DNA from: Gonium pectorale
Lineage: Eukaryota; Chlorophyta; Chlorophyceae; Chlamydomonadales; Volvocaceae
Direction: 5' to 3'
Length of the DNA stretch: 64,000 nucleotides
Assembly (NCBI GenBank): GCA_001584585.1
Contig: LSYV01000022.1
Span: 1,085,066-1,149,065, forward strand
The first letter of the stretch is position 1, and each line of letters starts with the position of its first letter. Positions 24,766 to 35,992 of this stretch are shown one piece after another. The notes under the pieces are model-generated. The model did no database searches and was not told the origin of the DNA. It saw nothing but the letters and a program-made list of their open reading frames with translations. The translations under genes were made by a program, and so were the position numbers.

Positions 24766-25824
24766 TTAGAATATAATGTCCCCCACATGCTCGATGCTGG
24801 GATCTCCCTCATCCTCGCCCGCGTCCTCCAGCTGCTCCTGCGCATCCTCCTCAAGCAGGTCGTCAATCAGCTGCTCCACCTCGTCCACACCGTAGTCCTC
24901 CCCGTGAATGATGAACTCGCGGTCAAATTGCTTCCGGAAATCCTGGGAGGCCAGGTGTCCGGTACGCTCCAGCAGCTCCTCGGTCTCCTCGATGTAGCGC
25001 ACGCCCAGCGCATGGTAGTCCTGGGGCACCAGCGGGTTCTCCACCACAGCGCCGTGCTCCTCTGGGGGGCAGGACAGGCCGTTGTTCACGATGAGCTGCT
25101 GAATCTGCTCCTCCGTCCAGTCGTTGCGGTATCCCTCGCCGATGAGCGACTGCACCCGGATGTCGTGCTGCTCGTCCATGTGCGGGTACGTGAGCTTGCC
25201 GATACGGTTCTGTCGGCGGCGCCACTCTGCGTCAGCAAACTCACGCTGCCGCCGCTTCTCCGCCAGCGCGCGCAGGTCAAAGAGAGACAGGCGCGGGTTG
25301 GGGTCAAGCTTCTCCGGGAGCATGGGTGGGTTGGTCCACTTGTCCTCCTCAAACGCGTCCTCTGAGTGCTGTGTGGTCATCCAGTTGACGATGTCAGTCC
25401 GCATGTCCATCTCCGTAAAAGCGTCGATGAGCTTCTCCGCCCGCCGCACGGCCTCCATCGGCCCCGCCATGTTGCCCTCCTCCGTCTCCAGGTCCTCCAC
25501 CTCAAGCTCCCAATTTTGATAGGTCCAGAACTCATTCCAATCGTCCACCTTCGACATCCAGTCAGGGTCATCGTAGTCGGGCTCGGCCGAGGCTGGAGAG
25601 AGAAATTGCAAGTAGCCATCCTCCTCCGCGACCTCCTCCCAAAGCGGGGACGGAGTCAGGGTCTTGCCGTCTGACCGTTCGCCTGCTCGGCACGTAAATT
25701 TAGGCCGAGACGCCGGCGCCGCGCGAGGCCGACACGGCGCGACGACTATCGCAGTTGGGCATCGCCCACTCGGGCCTGCTAGGCGGTGCTGAGCACGCCT
25801 TGTTGCTAGGGATCTACAGTCCAT
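24766..25824 (-). CDS. Unrecognised acidic protein with transit-peptide-like N-terminus
   Basis: Uninterrupted frame of 352 residues from the ATG at 25824 to TAA at 24766-24768. The frame is open further upstream, but that part overlaps the divergent LysM gene and looks non-coding, so I take MDCRSLATRR as the start. Residues 1-50 are Arg/Ala/Ser/Pro-rich with almost no acidic residues (transit-peptide-like, probably plastid). The rest is soluble, highly charged and rich in Asp, Glu, Trp and Tyr: DDPDWMSKVDDWNEFWTY, then helical stretches such as LRALAEKRRQREFADAEWR, YPHMDEQHDIRVQSLIGEGY and DFRKQFDREFIIHGEDYG, and a very acidic tail ending HVGDIIF. No catalytic motif or membrane span is visible. 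I do not recognise the family. It lacks introns, unlike every other complete gene here. Confidence 0.72.
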   Translation of the reverse strand: MDCRSLATRRAQHRLAGPSGRCPTAIVVAPCRPRAAPASRPKFTCRAGERSDGKTLTPSPLWEEVAEEDGYLQFLSPASAEPDYDDPDWMSKVDDWNEFWTYQNWELEVEDLETEEGNMAGPMEAVRRAEKLIDAFTEMDMRTDIVNWMTTQHSEDAFEEDKWTNPPMLPEKLDPNPRLSLFDLRALAEKRRQREFADAEWRRRQNRIGKLTYPHMDEQHDIRVQSLIGEGYRNDWTEEQIQQLIVNNGLSCPPEEHGAVVENPLVPQDYHALGVRYIEETEELLERTGHLASQDFRKQFDREFIIHGEDYGVDEVEQLIDDLLEEDAQEQLEDAGEDEGDPSIEHVGDIIF

Positions 25825-26092
25825 GTTTCTATCAGACCTTGCACGCGGTTCAGGCCTGTGGCCACAGCAGCCAACGAGGCAGAGACGAGCTTGGAGACGG
25901 CTATGCCATGCAGGCGGACAATAGCACACCTCGCGAGGTGACACCGACGGCATACGGCGAAACAACCACCAAACCGCTAGCGTCGGCAGCCTGGACTGCG
26001 ACCTCGCTAAGCGGACAGGGTATCGTCCACAATTGTAGAAAGATTTTGTGAATAATTGCACAAAGGCGACTCTCACATCTTTGGTTTGGGCG
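25825..26092. promoter_or_regulatory. Shared intergenic region of the acidic-protein/LysM head-to-head pair
   Basis: 268 bases separate the two opposed start codons. Both promoters and leaders should lie here. No TATA-like box stands out. The call rests on orientation and spacing only. Confidence 0.4.
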
Positions 26093-29000
26093 ATGTTCGG
26101 CTCAGCCTCCATTCCTACGGGGCTGCTACCTGGAGGCACGGAGGGCCAAGGGTGGTCAATAGGGCCACTTAAACTGCCGTTCAGCTCGCCGTTGGACCAA
26201 GCTGGCGGCCGCGGCGGTGGCGGTGGTGCTGGGGGCACGCCGCCCGACGTGCTGGGAGCCGTGCAGCGCCTGAAGGAGGTCGTGAGCGAGGGCCTACACG
26301 CCAGTGCTGGCAGGGGTGGCGTGGCGAGCACAAGCAAGCCGGCCTTCCCCGCTGCCGGCCGGAAAGCTGTAGCTATGCGGCTGGAGTACTCGGAGGACAC
26401 GCCGCGCCTGGTGGGGAAGCGCAGCATCGCCCTCAGGTGCGCATCTCGCGCGTCCGCACGAATGCCAAGCATCAGTAGGTCCTGGGTCGATACAGCGGGC
26501 GGCGCGGGGCATGGCGGCCACCGGGCGGGCGGTTCGGTGCGGTGCGGTGCAAACCGGGGCATCGAAGGTGGTGCCGTGGCGGAGCATGGTGGGCGGGGGG
26601 GGGGGAGCACAATGCGGGAAGCAAGTCCGTGCAGCGCCTTCATGCTCCCAAGCCTACGCGGTTCATTCCAGGGTGGCGCACAAGGGGATTAGCGAGGAAC
26701 ATGACGGCGTCTCATAGGTCATAGCGCCCGCAAGACCAGGCACGAGCCATGCATATGTCTCAGGAAGCGGCTCTGAAAAAGAAGCCAGGCAATATGCCAA
26801 TTGATTCTCAAACGTCTCGGGCATCTTATGCTTGTAAAAGCGGTGCGCCTCGTCTCTATGCTCACCGCCGCGGCGCGGACAGCCACATCTACAAGCACCC
26901 TCGCTCCTGGCCGTTGACTCGCTGCAGGCCGCGCAACACGCTGCCGCTGTCGGGCTATGAGCCCCTATACGACGACCGCGACGCCCGGTGGTGGGACGTC
27001 AAGGAAACGGCCCTCCATGGGAGCTACAGCTGGGCCCTGCAGGGTGAGGCGGCTTGTATGGCCGGGAGGGGGCCCAGGCTCTTGGGTTTGCGCTGCCGCC
27101 ATCCTTTCGGTGGCCCTGCTGGTGGGTCGTGGGCTCGTGGCATGCTGCTGGGCCCTGGAGTGGTCAGGTCCAAGGTGACACAAGGAGACTCGGGCCCGTG
27201 TGTTCCGTTGCAGGGCGTGGAGGTAGCGGCGGAGGCCTGTTGCTGCACAATGTGCATGATCCGACAATCACCGCATACGGCAATGTCTTTGAATTGCAAA
27301 CTAATTCCCGACGTGCCGCCGTTTAGATTACCAGTCGGATCGGGAAGACGTGCCGGTGCCGGGAGACGCCTGGCGCGCCGAGGTGCCCAGCGAAGAGGAG
27401 CTGCCGCCCGTGCTCACGTGCAGGGACCTCGTCAAGCAGGTGCGGGGGTCGGGAGTCGGTCGGTTTGTCGAGACACGGCACGGGATTGGAGGCTGGTGTA
27501 GTCGGGTGGTTCTCGGGTTCGGGTCTGGCACCGTATATTCATATCGTGTCGGGACATGTAAGGGATATGTGAAGACTGACGACGCGGCATGGGATTGGAG
27601 GCTTGGGAACTGGGGGATTGGCGGGGGTCAAGGGAGTACCGCAAAGCAAGCAGCGGCTGGCCGGATGGCAGTACCGGTGCCTTTCGTCAATCGGTGTCCG
27701 TTGGCTCACGCCGACAAGCGGCCCGGGCGCCAATGCACCGGGCCAGTGCTGCCATGCCAGCGGGATCACGGTAGCAACCAATTAGGTAGCGCCCTTGAGA
27801 CGTGGGTGGTGTATTTGAGAAAGCTGGGTTTGTGGCAGAGAGAAGCGGCGTCGCCTGTTCGCTGCCCGCTGCTTCGGCTGGCATGCCTCCCTCCGCTCGT
27901 GTGCTCTGCGGCCGCAGGCACTGTTGCCACGCCAGTAGAGCATCCACACGTGTCCCGCCGGCTTTGCGGGGTCTCCATCCCCCGCGCCCGCAGGTGCTCG
28001 TGGACCAGCGCGGGAGAGAGGACGCGATTCAGTGCGCGTACGCAGACCAGAAGTGCCCGGCTGGCACCTACAAGGTGATGGCCTTCACCAGCCCACTGCC
28101 AGACGACGACGATGAGGCCAACTACATTGAGTGAGTGCGGCTGGTGGGGCGGAGGGGGTCACAGGGTCGTGAGGCGTCCTCAGGGGAGGACGTGATGGGG
28201 TGAAGGGGGGTGCGGCAGTTGCCAGGGGTAGCTGTCCAAGCCATGCTGCATCCTTAGCGTGCGGGCGCGCATAGTAGCCGTTGCCCAGCCTGACATGCCG
28301 GTAGTGACCCCAGGAATACATCTGTGTGCACCGTGCGGAAGGTTGACGCTCGCTTTTGCCGCCCCTACCGGTGCCCTACGGCACCGGAGTTGCGGTACCC
28401 TACGATGTCACATTTGCTGCCGTGCCCCTCGTGTTCCTCCACTGCGCTACAGCCACCACTTCTACGTGCAGCACAAGGACGTGTACCTGACGTTGCAGCC
28501 CGGGGACCGCTTGCAAGACGTTGCCAGGTGTGCCGCATCCAGTGCCGCACGCATACAGTTCCTGTCTCTCCTGTAGGCAGGCACTACGGGCCGAGACCCG
28601 AAAGCGGCCCGGTTTATGTCGAGCCTTGACACCACCGCGAATAGCCGCTTCCCAGCTATCCTAGTCGCACGCGTGCACCAAAGCCATGTGCACACCACGT
28701 TTGGCTCCTGCGCCTTGGTCACGCGTTGCGCGGTCACGCCTCCTGCTTTTCTGCCTACCCCGTCCAGGTTCTTCAAGCTCCCGGTGGAGGAGCTATACGA
28801 CGCCAACCCCGGCATGGAGTCCGTGCCCGCGGACCGACCCATGGACCGCGAGCGCAGCGTCCTGGTCCCCGACGCCAACGTGTGGAGCCACAAGCCCAGC
28901 GAGTGGCTGCCGCCGCGGCTGCACGACGGTGCGGGGCGGGCCATCCACAACCCCCTCCGCGCGGTGGCGGCGTTCTCTGACGACGAGGGCAACGTGAACG

Positions 29001-29095
29001 AGCTGCCCGCGCAGTACTGCTGCGCGTTCTGCGTGCGGAGAGGGACGGCCAAGACGGGGCCGCAGTCCCCGCCGGTGGCGGACGTGCAGGAGTAG
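26093..29095 (+). CDS. LysM-domain protein
   Basis: Six exons join in phase: 26093-26436, 26928-27043, 27327-27439, 27994-28130, 28453-28527 and 28768-29095, giving 370 residues. The first in-frame ATG (26093) is used. The N-terminal 115 residues hold a Gly-rich stretch and a probable helix (LGAVQRLKEVVSEGL). The middle has Trp/Asp-rich text (GYEPLYDDRDARWWDVKETAL) and a Cys pair (IQCAYADQKCPAGTY). Residues about 241-295 read as a LysM module: VYLTLQPGDRLQDVARFFKL, PVEELYDANPGM, and a closing LVPD; LysM usually binds N-acetylglucosamine polymers. The C-terminus has a Cys cluster (QYCCAFCVRR). No signal peptide or membrane span is evident, which is odd for a cell-surface LysM protein, so an intracellular or plastid role is possible. 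The exon structure is well supported; the function is inferred. Confidence 0.75.
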
Positions 29096-30176
29096 CGGTA
29101 GCGGGTGACCCTGCTGTAGGGGTTCTGACGCTGCTGATGGGCTGTGCATGCGTAACGGAAACCTTAAAGCAGGGCTACAACGGGGCAGAAAAGCAGCCGG
29201 TAGCCTTATGGGCTGTGTGAGCGTTTGAGGCAGGCTGGTTGGCCCGTTGAGCTTGTGTTTAATGAGTATGCAAGCCTGGCCCAGTGTCGGCTGAGTTAGG
29301 GAGGCGACATCGTGAACCACGGCAGAGGCATAGGACGGTACCCAATCAAGTTTCACTTGATGCGCGGCTTGCGTGTCGCAACTTGCCATGGTCCCAAGGA
29401 TGGAAAGGTTATTGACGCGGCACTTTGCGCTTGACTTTCATACGCGGACTTTCAAGCGAATTGCAAGGATGCAGGTCTGTGCTGTTCTGCTGTAGGTCTG
29501 CAAGAACATCGCAAGCACCCCTCGTGGATTACGCAGGGGACGACCACCTAGGCCAGTTCACGCCCGGCACGGCCAACACGGCCTTGGGGGACGGACCCGG
29601 CACTCACACACCTGTGGCCGAGAAGTGCTCGTTGGCCGTGGGGTGTTGCCAGTGGTGGGCACGGTGGTGGGTATGCAGCGGTTCATGGTGGGAATGCACA
29701 CACCGGTCAGGGCCCTGACCGTGCTAGGATATGACTATCCAGGTTACAACATGGCCAACAGAGCTAGTGCTCTGCCTATGAAAGGGCTTCAACACTTGAG
29801 CCAATCAACAACCGCTATTCGGTTATCCGTTAAAACGTATCAAGACCCACACGCGTTGCAGTATTGCACGTGCCATGATCTCAATTAAATCATGGAAGCC
29901 GCGCTGCTCAGGAACCTCTGCCCTGCCCGAAAACCACTGCGCTCACAACCCTTGGAAAACCAATACCGTTGTCCATCGGAGGAGTAAGTGAGAGAGGCTC
30001 TCGTCGCATGGTGTGTAGAGTAAACGCCCCACGGACCCCACGACCATAACAGACGGCTGCCTCCTGAACAACACTATCAGCTCATCATGCAACTCTCTTT
30101 GCACACCTGCACGCTCTAATGCACTGCAATATTCGACCCTCCACAGAATAATACAGGAGACATGGGTATTGAATCC

Positions 30177-30181
30177 TTACA
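30177..30181 (-). promoter_or_regulatory. Probable poly(A) signal TGTAA of the RMDN-like gene
   Basis: First minus-strand TGTAA downstream of the stop at 30403-30405, about 220 bases away. Confidence 0.5.
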
Positions 30182-30200
30182 TACGTACATACATACATAG
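30179..30200. repeat. Short ACAT-type microsatellite
   Basis: Five to six imperfect ATAC/ACAT units in tandem, overlapping the poly(A) signal just described. Too short to be more than a simple repeat. Confidence 0.6.
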
Positions 30201-30402
30201 AGGAGGGGAAGTACGCGCTCACTCAATAAGCCGTGAAGCGCTCCTGCGCTTTCGCATGACCCGCGGCGCCTACGAGCCCGCACTCAAAAAGCCGGCACCC
30301 ATATTATTGAAATGTTGATCTTGATCTTCTCCAGTTGGCCCCAACGGGTCTGCCGACAAACCAGGCCACGTGCCCGCTGGAGGCATGTCGCTGACACCTG
30401 TT

Positions 30403-32347
30403 TTATCGCTTGTTGGGCCGCAGCTTCGCCAGCAGGGCCATAGCGTCCTTCTGCAAGGGACAAAGTTGAAGGGACCTCTTATTGGCAGAATGCTCGTCAC
30501 AGCGGGGAATGCAAACTGCGAGTGATGTGGACGTTTGTCCACACAGCGCTGTAGGGCCACATCAAGGCTGCCGGCGTCAGGCAGCAGGGCCACATGGCGA
30601 TGGCAGGACCTTAACCCTGCCCTTAGAAGTTTAAGAATGATAGATGTCCTACGCGCTTGGTGGGGCGGGGGCGTGCTCGCTAACGCACTGAGAGGCAAAT
30701 GCAACTAGACGCATGCCGTGACCTATAACTGGTCCATAGCTATCCTTGTCAACATCCGCGCCACTGCCACCGCACCGTCCATCTTCGTGCCGGTCGTAGT
30801 GAGCGGTCGATGTGGCACCATACGGTGTTTACTTCCCTACACCTGCCCCTGGGGCTTGGTCCCGCATTCACAATCGCTGTCTACCATCCTCTCCCTCCCT
30901 CACCCTCTCCGCTTTCCCCTCTCCAACCCCACCTTCTGCAGCAGCGCATTAATGTCCGGCACGTCCAGGCCGACGGCCGTCTCCAGCTCCTGCGCGGCGG
31001 CCTCCACCTGCCCCAGCTTCCAGTATGTCCGCCCCAGCTCCACCCGGTGAATCAGGTAGTCGGGCCGGATCCGGACGGCGGTCTGGTAGCAGGCAGCGGC
31101 CTCTGCGGCAGGTAGGGCATTATGGGGCTGAGAAAGGACGGGCCCGTGCTTGACTGGAACCAACTCTTCTCGAGCAACGGGGTGGCCGACTCACTGCGCA
31201 ACAGCCTGACAAGTGATCCATGCAGATGGCGGTGCCGGCAGCGTTCCCGACACCAACCCGCCCGGAGGACTTGCATGTGGCCCCGTACGCCAAGATCTGC
31301 CTGCAGCTCCATCACACCCGATGATCCCTCCCCTGGGGAGCCCAACAACCCACCTCGGTAGCTGCCAGCCATCAGCGCAGTGCCGTACAGCATCTGTATG
31401 AGCGTCCGCACCATCGCGTTCACGCTCGCCATCTCGTAGTTCCAGCGGCCCAGCAGGTGGTGCGCCACGTCGTTCTCCGGCTCCAGTTGCAGCGCCGTCC
31501 TGACGTCGTCCTGCGCCTGCCGCGCCAGCGCCACCTTGGTCCGGTTGTCCACGTACAGCGCCAGCCGCCCGCGGCTCACGCAGCAGGCCACGTGCCCAAA
31601 GGCAGACTTGGGGTCCGCCGCGACCGCCTGCTCAGCGACCTCGATCGCGCGGCGGTTGACTTCTATGGCGCGCGCCGTGTTCGTGCCGGGCAGGTAGGAG
31701 CTGTCCGAGAGGGCCTTGGAGAGGCGCGCGAGCCACTCGGCGCTGGAAGGGTCCGCCGCCGCCGCCTTCTCATAAAGGCGGATGGCCTCGTCCAGGTCGA
31801 GTTCCCGCTCGCGCGCTTGCCCCTGCTCGGCCCAGCGCTGTGCCGTGCGGCTGGCGCGATGGGCTGGGCAGCCGCCCCGGCCGTGCTCGTCGGGCGAGAG
31901 CTTCTCCCCGCGTACGCGACGGAAAGGGCGCCAGTGCGACGTCCGGTCGACCTGCTGGCGGATAGCCTGCTGCAACCGGACCAGGAAGCCCAGCCGAAGG
32001 AGCACGTGCGACTGCAGGGCGCGCACGGCGGACTCGGCTTGCGGCAGCAGCAGGAAGTGCTGCACCTGGCGAGGCAGCTGCTGCTGCCGCCGCGGCGCCA
32101 CGCGGAACGCTGCTCCATCGAGCAGGTCGCCCATTGACTGGCTGCTGTTTTGGAGCGTCCAAGCGAGAGGAAGCGGGCGAGCGCTATGGCCCCCGAAGCT
32201 CGCGCGCGCCCATAAGCTTGCCGGCTGCCCGCTGGTGCTCGCTTGAGCATGGCTTGACCTCCGCGCCATTGCGTCGCTGATACTTGCAACCAAAAGCGGT
32301 GGTGTGAAGGACTCCCGGTCGGAGAAGCCGAGAACCGCCAAGCCCAT
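30403..32347 (-). CDS. Regulator of microtubule dynamics (RMDN/FAM82)-like TPR protein
   Basis: Three exons join in phase: 31354-32347, 30933-31102 and 30403-30450, giving 403 residues from the first ATG. A second ATG at 32269 (MARRSSHAQAS) would give a Ser/Ala/Arg-rich, organelle-type N-terminus. Family features: TPR-like helices beginning LDEAIRLYEKAAAADPSSAEWLARLSKALSDSS (in part), FGHVACCVSRGRLALYVDN, then the diagnostic HHLLGRWNYEMASVNAMVR with MLYGTALMAGSYREAAA spliced across the first intron, HRVELGRTYWKLGQ, VPDINALLQK and the short tail MALLAKLRPNKR. Animal relatives bind microtubules or sit on mitochondria; the algal function is unknown. Residues before about 190 are low-complexity and could hide a missed intron. 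Confidence 0.82.
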
Positions 32348-32719
32348 TCTGACTATCAAGCTTGTATAAGCAAGGGCACGCAGGGCGCGAGGGCCCGAAG
32401 CTGCTCCGGGTGGGGAACCTTCCTCTAGCGTCAAGAAGCGTCAGAGATGGCCCAATTGTTCTTGTTTGTAGTCGAACTGGATAATGGATACAAATCGAAG
32501 CCAGCTTTATTCGTTGAGCGGCGACTTGACTGCGCCTGCCGACGTGGGCGTCCGTCGTGCAGCGTTCGTGCAAGGCACCTCACCCGACCCCACGCATTGC
32601 GCTTTACAGATGCTTTTTATCATCATGCAACTTGAGTAGGTGAGGGCTACACCTTCCCACATTCCCGCCTCAACGACCGCCCCCGCGGCCACGCCAGGGC
32701 TCCCTATAGGCAGATAGTG
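32348..32719. promoter_or_regulatory. Shared intergenic region of the RMDN/CDC25-like head-to-head pair
   Basis: 372 bases between opposed start codons, presumably holding both promoters. Inferred from geometry; no defined box is evident. Confidence 0.4.
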
Positions 32720-34008
32720 ATGTCAGTAGAACTCCAATACTTGGAGCCCAGCCAGTTGGCTTCTGCCCTCCGCCATCCCAAGCAGAAGGGACGGGTGGTG
32801 GTGGTGGACGTTCGAGACGATGTGCGTAAAGGGACACGTAGTGAACGAGAGGAAGGAGAGGGGCCGGCATGCAGTGCAGTGAAGGGGGGATTGGGAGCGA
32901 CGAGTGCAAGGGTGGGGAAACTCGGGTGTTGGTTGGCACGGCTTGCACACAGCACGTTCTGCACTGTTGCGGCTTTGCGCGCTGTCATGGGTGCCAAAGA
33001 TGGTTCCGGTCACAGAACAACACTGTTGAGCCTTGAAGGGAGCCCGGCATGGATTGACAAGATCAGTGTCCAGCCCTCATCTCCGCACCATGCCACTCCC
33101 CAGGATTACGAGGGCGGCCATATCCGGGGTGCCGTAAACATCCCCTCTGAGCTGTGGTCTGACCCGCAAGTGGACTCGCTGATAGAGGAGCACCTTGCGG
33201 ATAAGGACATGGTGGGTCAGTGGTGGGTCGTCACCAGGGGAGCACTAGCACGTAACGCTCCTTGGCGAACAGTGCTTGGGACCCAGGGTGCCGCATTCCG
33301 GGGCATCACGTGTAGCAGCAGAGATTTTCGTCTCGTTGTGTATCTCGTGGCGGCAGACATGAGGTGCCTTGCCTTCCTGGAGTACGGCGGCACATGTCGC
33401 GCTGGTACTCAAATGCGGACCGTATGGACCAGGACGGCGGCACAGGTGCACCGCATGTGTCCCGACCTGCTATCCTTCTTACAGGCATGTATCGCTCGCG
33501 CACGGTATGCATATCTCTTGCGAGCCTTGCATTTGCGCGCCCCTTTCCCTCAGGTGGTGGTCCACTGCATGTTCAGCCAGCAGCGGGGGCCCAGGTCAGT
33601 CCACACCACGGCCGCACGACGCGATGCTGCGCATGGCTGTGGCACCAGCGGCACCGCCCCTACGGCCGCTACCATTACGGCTGCCCTCGTGCCGAAGTTG
33701 CACAAGTGGGCAGGAAGGGGTCGTGTCCGCTGCCCAACCCGTTATGCAAGCACCTGCACCCGTAGCAGAGGTCTCGGCAGGGACTTCACATCCCATTAGG
33801 GTCAAGCTCCCGAAGTTGTGGGATTTCGGGATGTCTTTAAACGCTGTGCCGCGGTCCCTTCCGGCTGCCTTGTAGGTGCGCAAGCCTCCTTGCGAGGAGG
33901 CTCGCCGCGCGCGATGGCTGCCCGCGACCCAACGTGTACGTGCTGCGCGGCGGCTTCATCACATTCGCGCGCCACTATAGCAGCGAGAGTGACTTGGTCG
34001 AGTCGTAG
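32720..34008 (+). CDS. CDC25/ACR2-type rhodanese phosphatase (possible arsenate reductase)
   Basis: Four exons join in phase: 32720-32821, 33104-33211, 33554-33594 and 33876-34008, giving 127 residues, the size of plant small CDC25/ACR2 proteins. The start is the ATG at 32720 (MSVELQYLEP). It is a single rhodanese fold: VVVVDVRDDDYEGGHIRGAVNIPSELW (in part), then the HCX5R active site HCMFSQQR (Cys75, Arg81), continuing GPRCASLLARRLAA, and the closing VYVLRGGFITFARHYS. In plants and yeast such enzymes dephosphorylate phosphotyrosine in vitro and reduce arsenate with glutathione/glutaredoxin. The protein consists of the catalytic domain only, without the N-terminal regulatory region of animal CDC25. 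No transit or signal peptide. The sequence does not show which activity matters. Confidence 0.9.
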
Positions 34009-34921
34009 CCCACCTTTCCAGGGTCCTTGCGCCACGTGCTGCTGTTTAAATGATATTACGCACTGTAGACCCCAATGCGCCTCAAGTAGTAATAGCATAA
34101 GGCGGCGACGGTAGGGGCCGTCCTGCAGGATACTGCTGAATTTGGCGGCGCACGCTATGGCGCTGTGCACGGATCCTGCTTGTCAATAGCGGCCTTCCGC
34201 ACGACATGCATGGGGCTGTCCGTTTGCTGCATACGACTGCACTGGTAATAAAGACCGAGGTCTCGCAATGCCCCTAAGACCCAGGAAGGTCGCGTGAAGT
34301 TGTTTATGGTACCGAGAGATGACTAGCGGTGCAGGGCGCAACTTCTTCTGTGCACACACGTGGCGGCGGCAAGGCCAAACTCCGATCCCACGTGAATAAA
34401 GCCGTGGTGTTGGTAAAATCGCTATAAGTGCAAGCGTTCCGTTGCGTGAAGAAGACCGAGCGGCGCTGGCCGGGCTTCTTTGTGTCGTCGGGGGGGGGGG
34501 GGACTGATGGAGAGATGGGAGGAAGTGAACGTTTAGGATCGGTTCCTGCGTTCGTATGAGGCAAACGAGGGCCATACCAGTTGCTGCAGACTTTAGTGTG
34601 TGCTTCATATTCTCTCGCTGTGAATGTGCGTGTGCGACATCGTAAGTTGCGTGTCTATGTGCGGATCTTGTGCCCCTAGGTGTACGGCGATCGGGTTCTG
34701 GAATCGTGACGAGCTAAATTTAAGCAGGTGTCCATGACTGTTACGAACCGTAACAGCGAAGTACTTTCTTTACCACGCTTAAAGGCAGGATTGCCGTACA
34801 AGTGGGCCTTCGAGGCTCACACCGGACAATAACCGGTGTCTTTTGACACCACCACAACAGTGGGTTACTCAGGGTCGTAACAATTACCAACGGCAAGCGA
34901 TGACTGCCCTCAGAGCCCAAC

Positions 34922-34992
34922 TGCGTTGGTGCGCGATGGGCGATCCAACCGTGGAGTCAGCACGGGAGCGTCGCTGAGGGCGGCGACGGCGG
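34922..34992 (+). repeat. Dispersed repeat, copy 1
   Basis: Shares with copy 2 (35915-35992) the blocks TGCGTTGG, ATCCAACCGTGGAG, GGGAGCGTCGC and a GGCGACGACGG-like end in the same order, with an internal length difference. It looks like an old duplication or mobile-element remnant. Confidence 0.5.
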
Positions 34993-35590
34993 CGCTCTTG
35001 TTGTGCTCGTTTGCGTTTTACGTGCATGCCCATGACTTGTGATGTGGCGCGCTAGCGAACGGCTAAGGTCTAGCCAGCGGCGCTAATGCACACGTCTGTT
35101 GTGGAGCAGGGAAACGCAGAGACAGCGACTGCGCTGGCTGGTCACGGTGCCACGGCGACGAGGAAGATCAACAACCTTATCTGTAACCATACGCCTAGTC
35201 TGTCAACCTAAGCGCACGGGGTCTCATTGCCATTCAAGGGACAGGCGCCCAAGAGTGAGACGAGACAGCGACACCAAGCGCTGGCTCGCCTCAAATACAC
35301 GCAACGGTACGGTGATGTGAATCCACCAATAAGAACCACAAACAGACCAAACGCCGATGACAACACGCCAATGCAACGCGCTGACGAACATGGACGCATG
35401 GCTACATGATCTTAAACCAAGCAAACGCATCACGCGAAGACATGTGACGGTAAAATCGACATGTGCACTAACCTGTGCCGACACTCTCGAGGATCGCCCC
35501 TCGCAGGGTTCTGGGAGGCGCCCATGAAAAAAGAGAGAAACCTACACAGAAAGAGGGAGCCCGCCTCTACGGCCATACACGCCCGAAGGC

Positions 35591-35610
35591 NNNNNNNNNN
35601 NNNNNNNNNN
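35591..35610. other. Assembly gap (20 N)
   Basis: Run of exactly 20 undetermined bases in non-coding sequence; the true length is unknown. Confidence 0.99.
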
Positions 35611-35914
35611 ACCGGCCAACCAGCTGACCCGGTGTGTCGAACTTCACCTGGTAAACCGTTACTTGTCCAGGTGGAGCACATACTCACATGGGAACGGTGG
35701 GGATGATGAAGAGCCCGGGCAAGTGAAGGTAAGTGGGGAACGGGGTGTAGGTCTGTAGATGGGTAGGAAATCTCGGGCTTCGGGCTTCTGCTGCCGCGGC
35801 TGTTGTTCAGAGCTTCCCTGTTCCCGTTTCCTGCATCGTCGCAGCGGTAGCTTAGAGCCTGGTCATTAGTCTGGTAAGTTAGGGAGAGGCTCGTCTTCGA
35901 GGGACTGCCAAGAT

Positions 35915-35992
35915 TGCGTTGGCTCACAATCCAACCGTGGAGCCAGCGCCGTCGGCAAAGTCTGGGAGCGTCGCGGAGGGCGACGACGGCGG
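35915..35992 (+). repeat. Dispersed repeat, copy 2
   Basis: Second, slightly longer copy of the repeat at 34922-34992, about 1 kb downstream and in the same orientation. Confidence 0.5.

Larger units (their letters stand above)
29096..30402. other. Convergent intergenic region
   Basis: About 1.3 kb between the stops of the LysM gene (plus) and the RMDN-like gene (minus). It should contain both 3' UTRs. It is less GC-rich than the genes. No conserved coding segment is seen. Confidence 0.6.

Noticed and set aside
25825..26643. Upstream extension of the acidic-protein frame to 625 residues
   Set aside because: The added part is low-complexity, overlaps the well-formed first exon of the LysM gene on the other strand, and precedes a better start with a transit-like sequence.
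14309..29095. Three neighbouring genes (RAD51B, methyltransferase-riboflavin kinase, LysM) all come out at 1,113 coding bases
   Set aside because: Their sequences and exon structures are unrelated; the equal length is a coincidence of the models.
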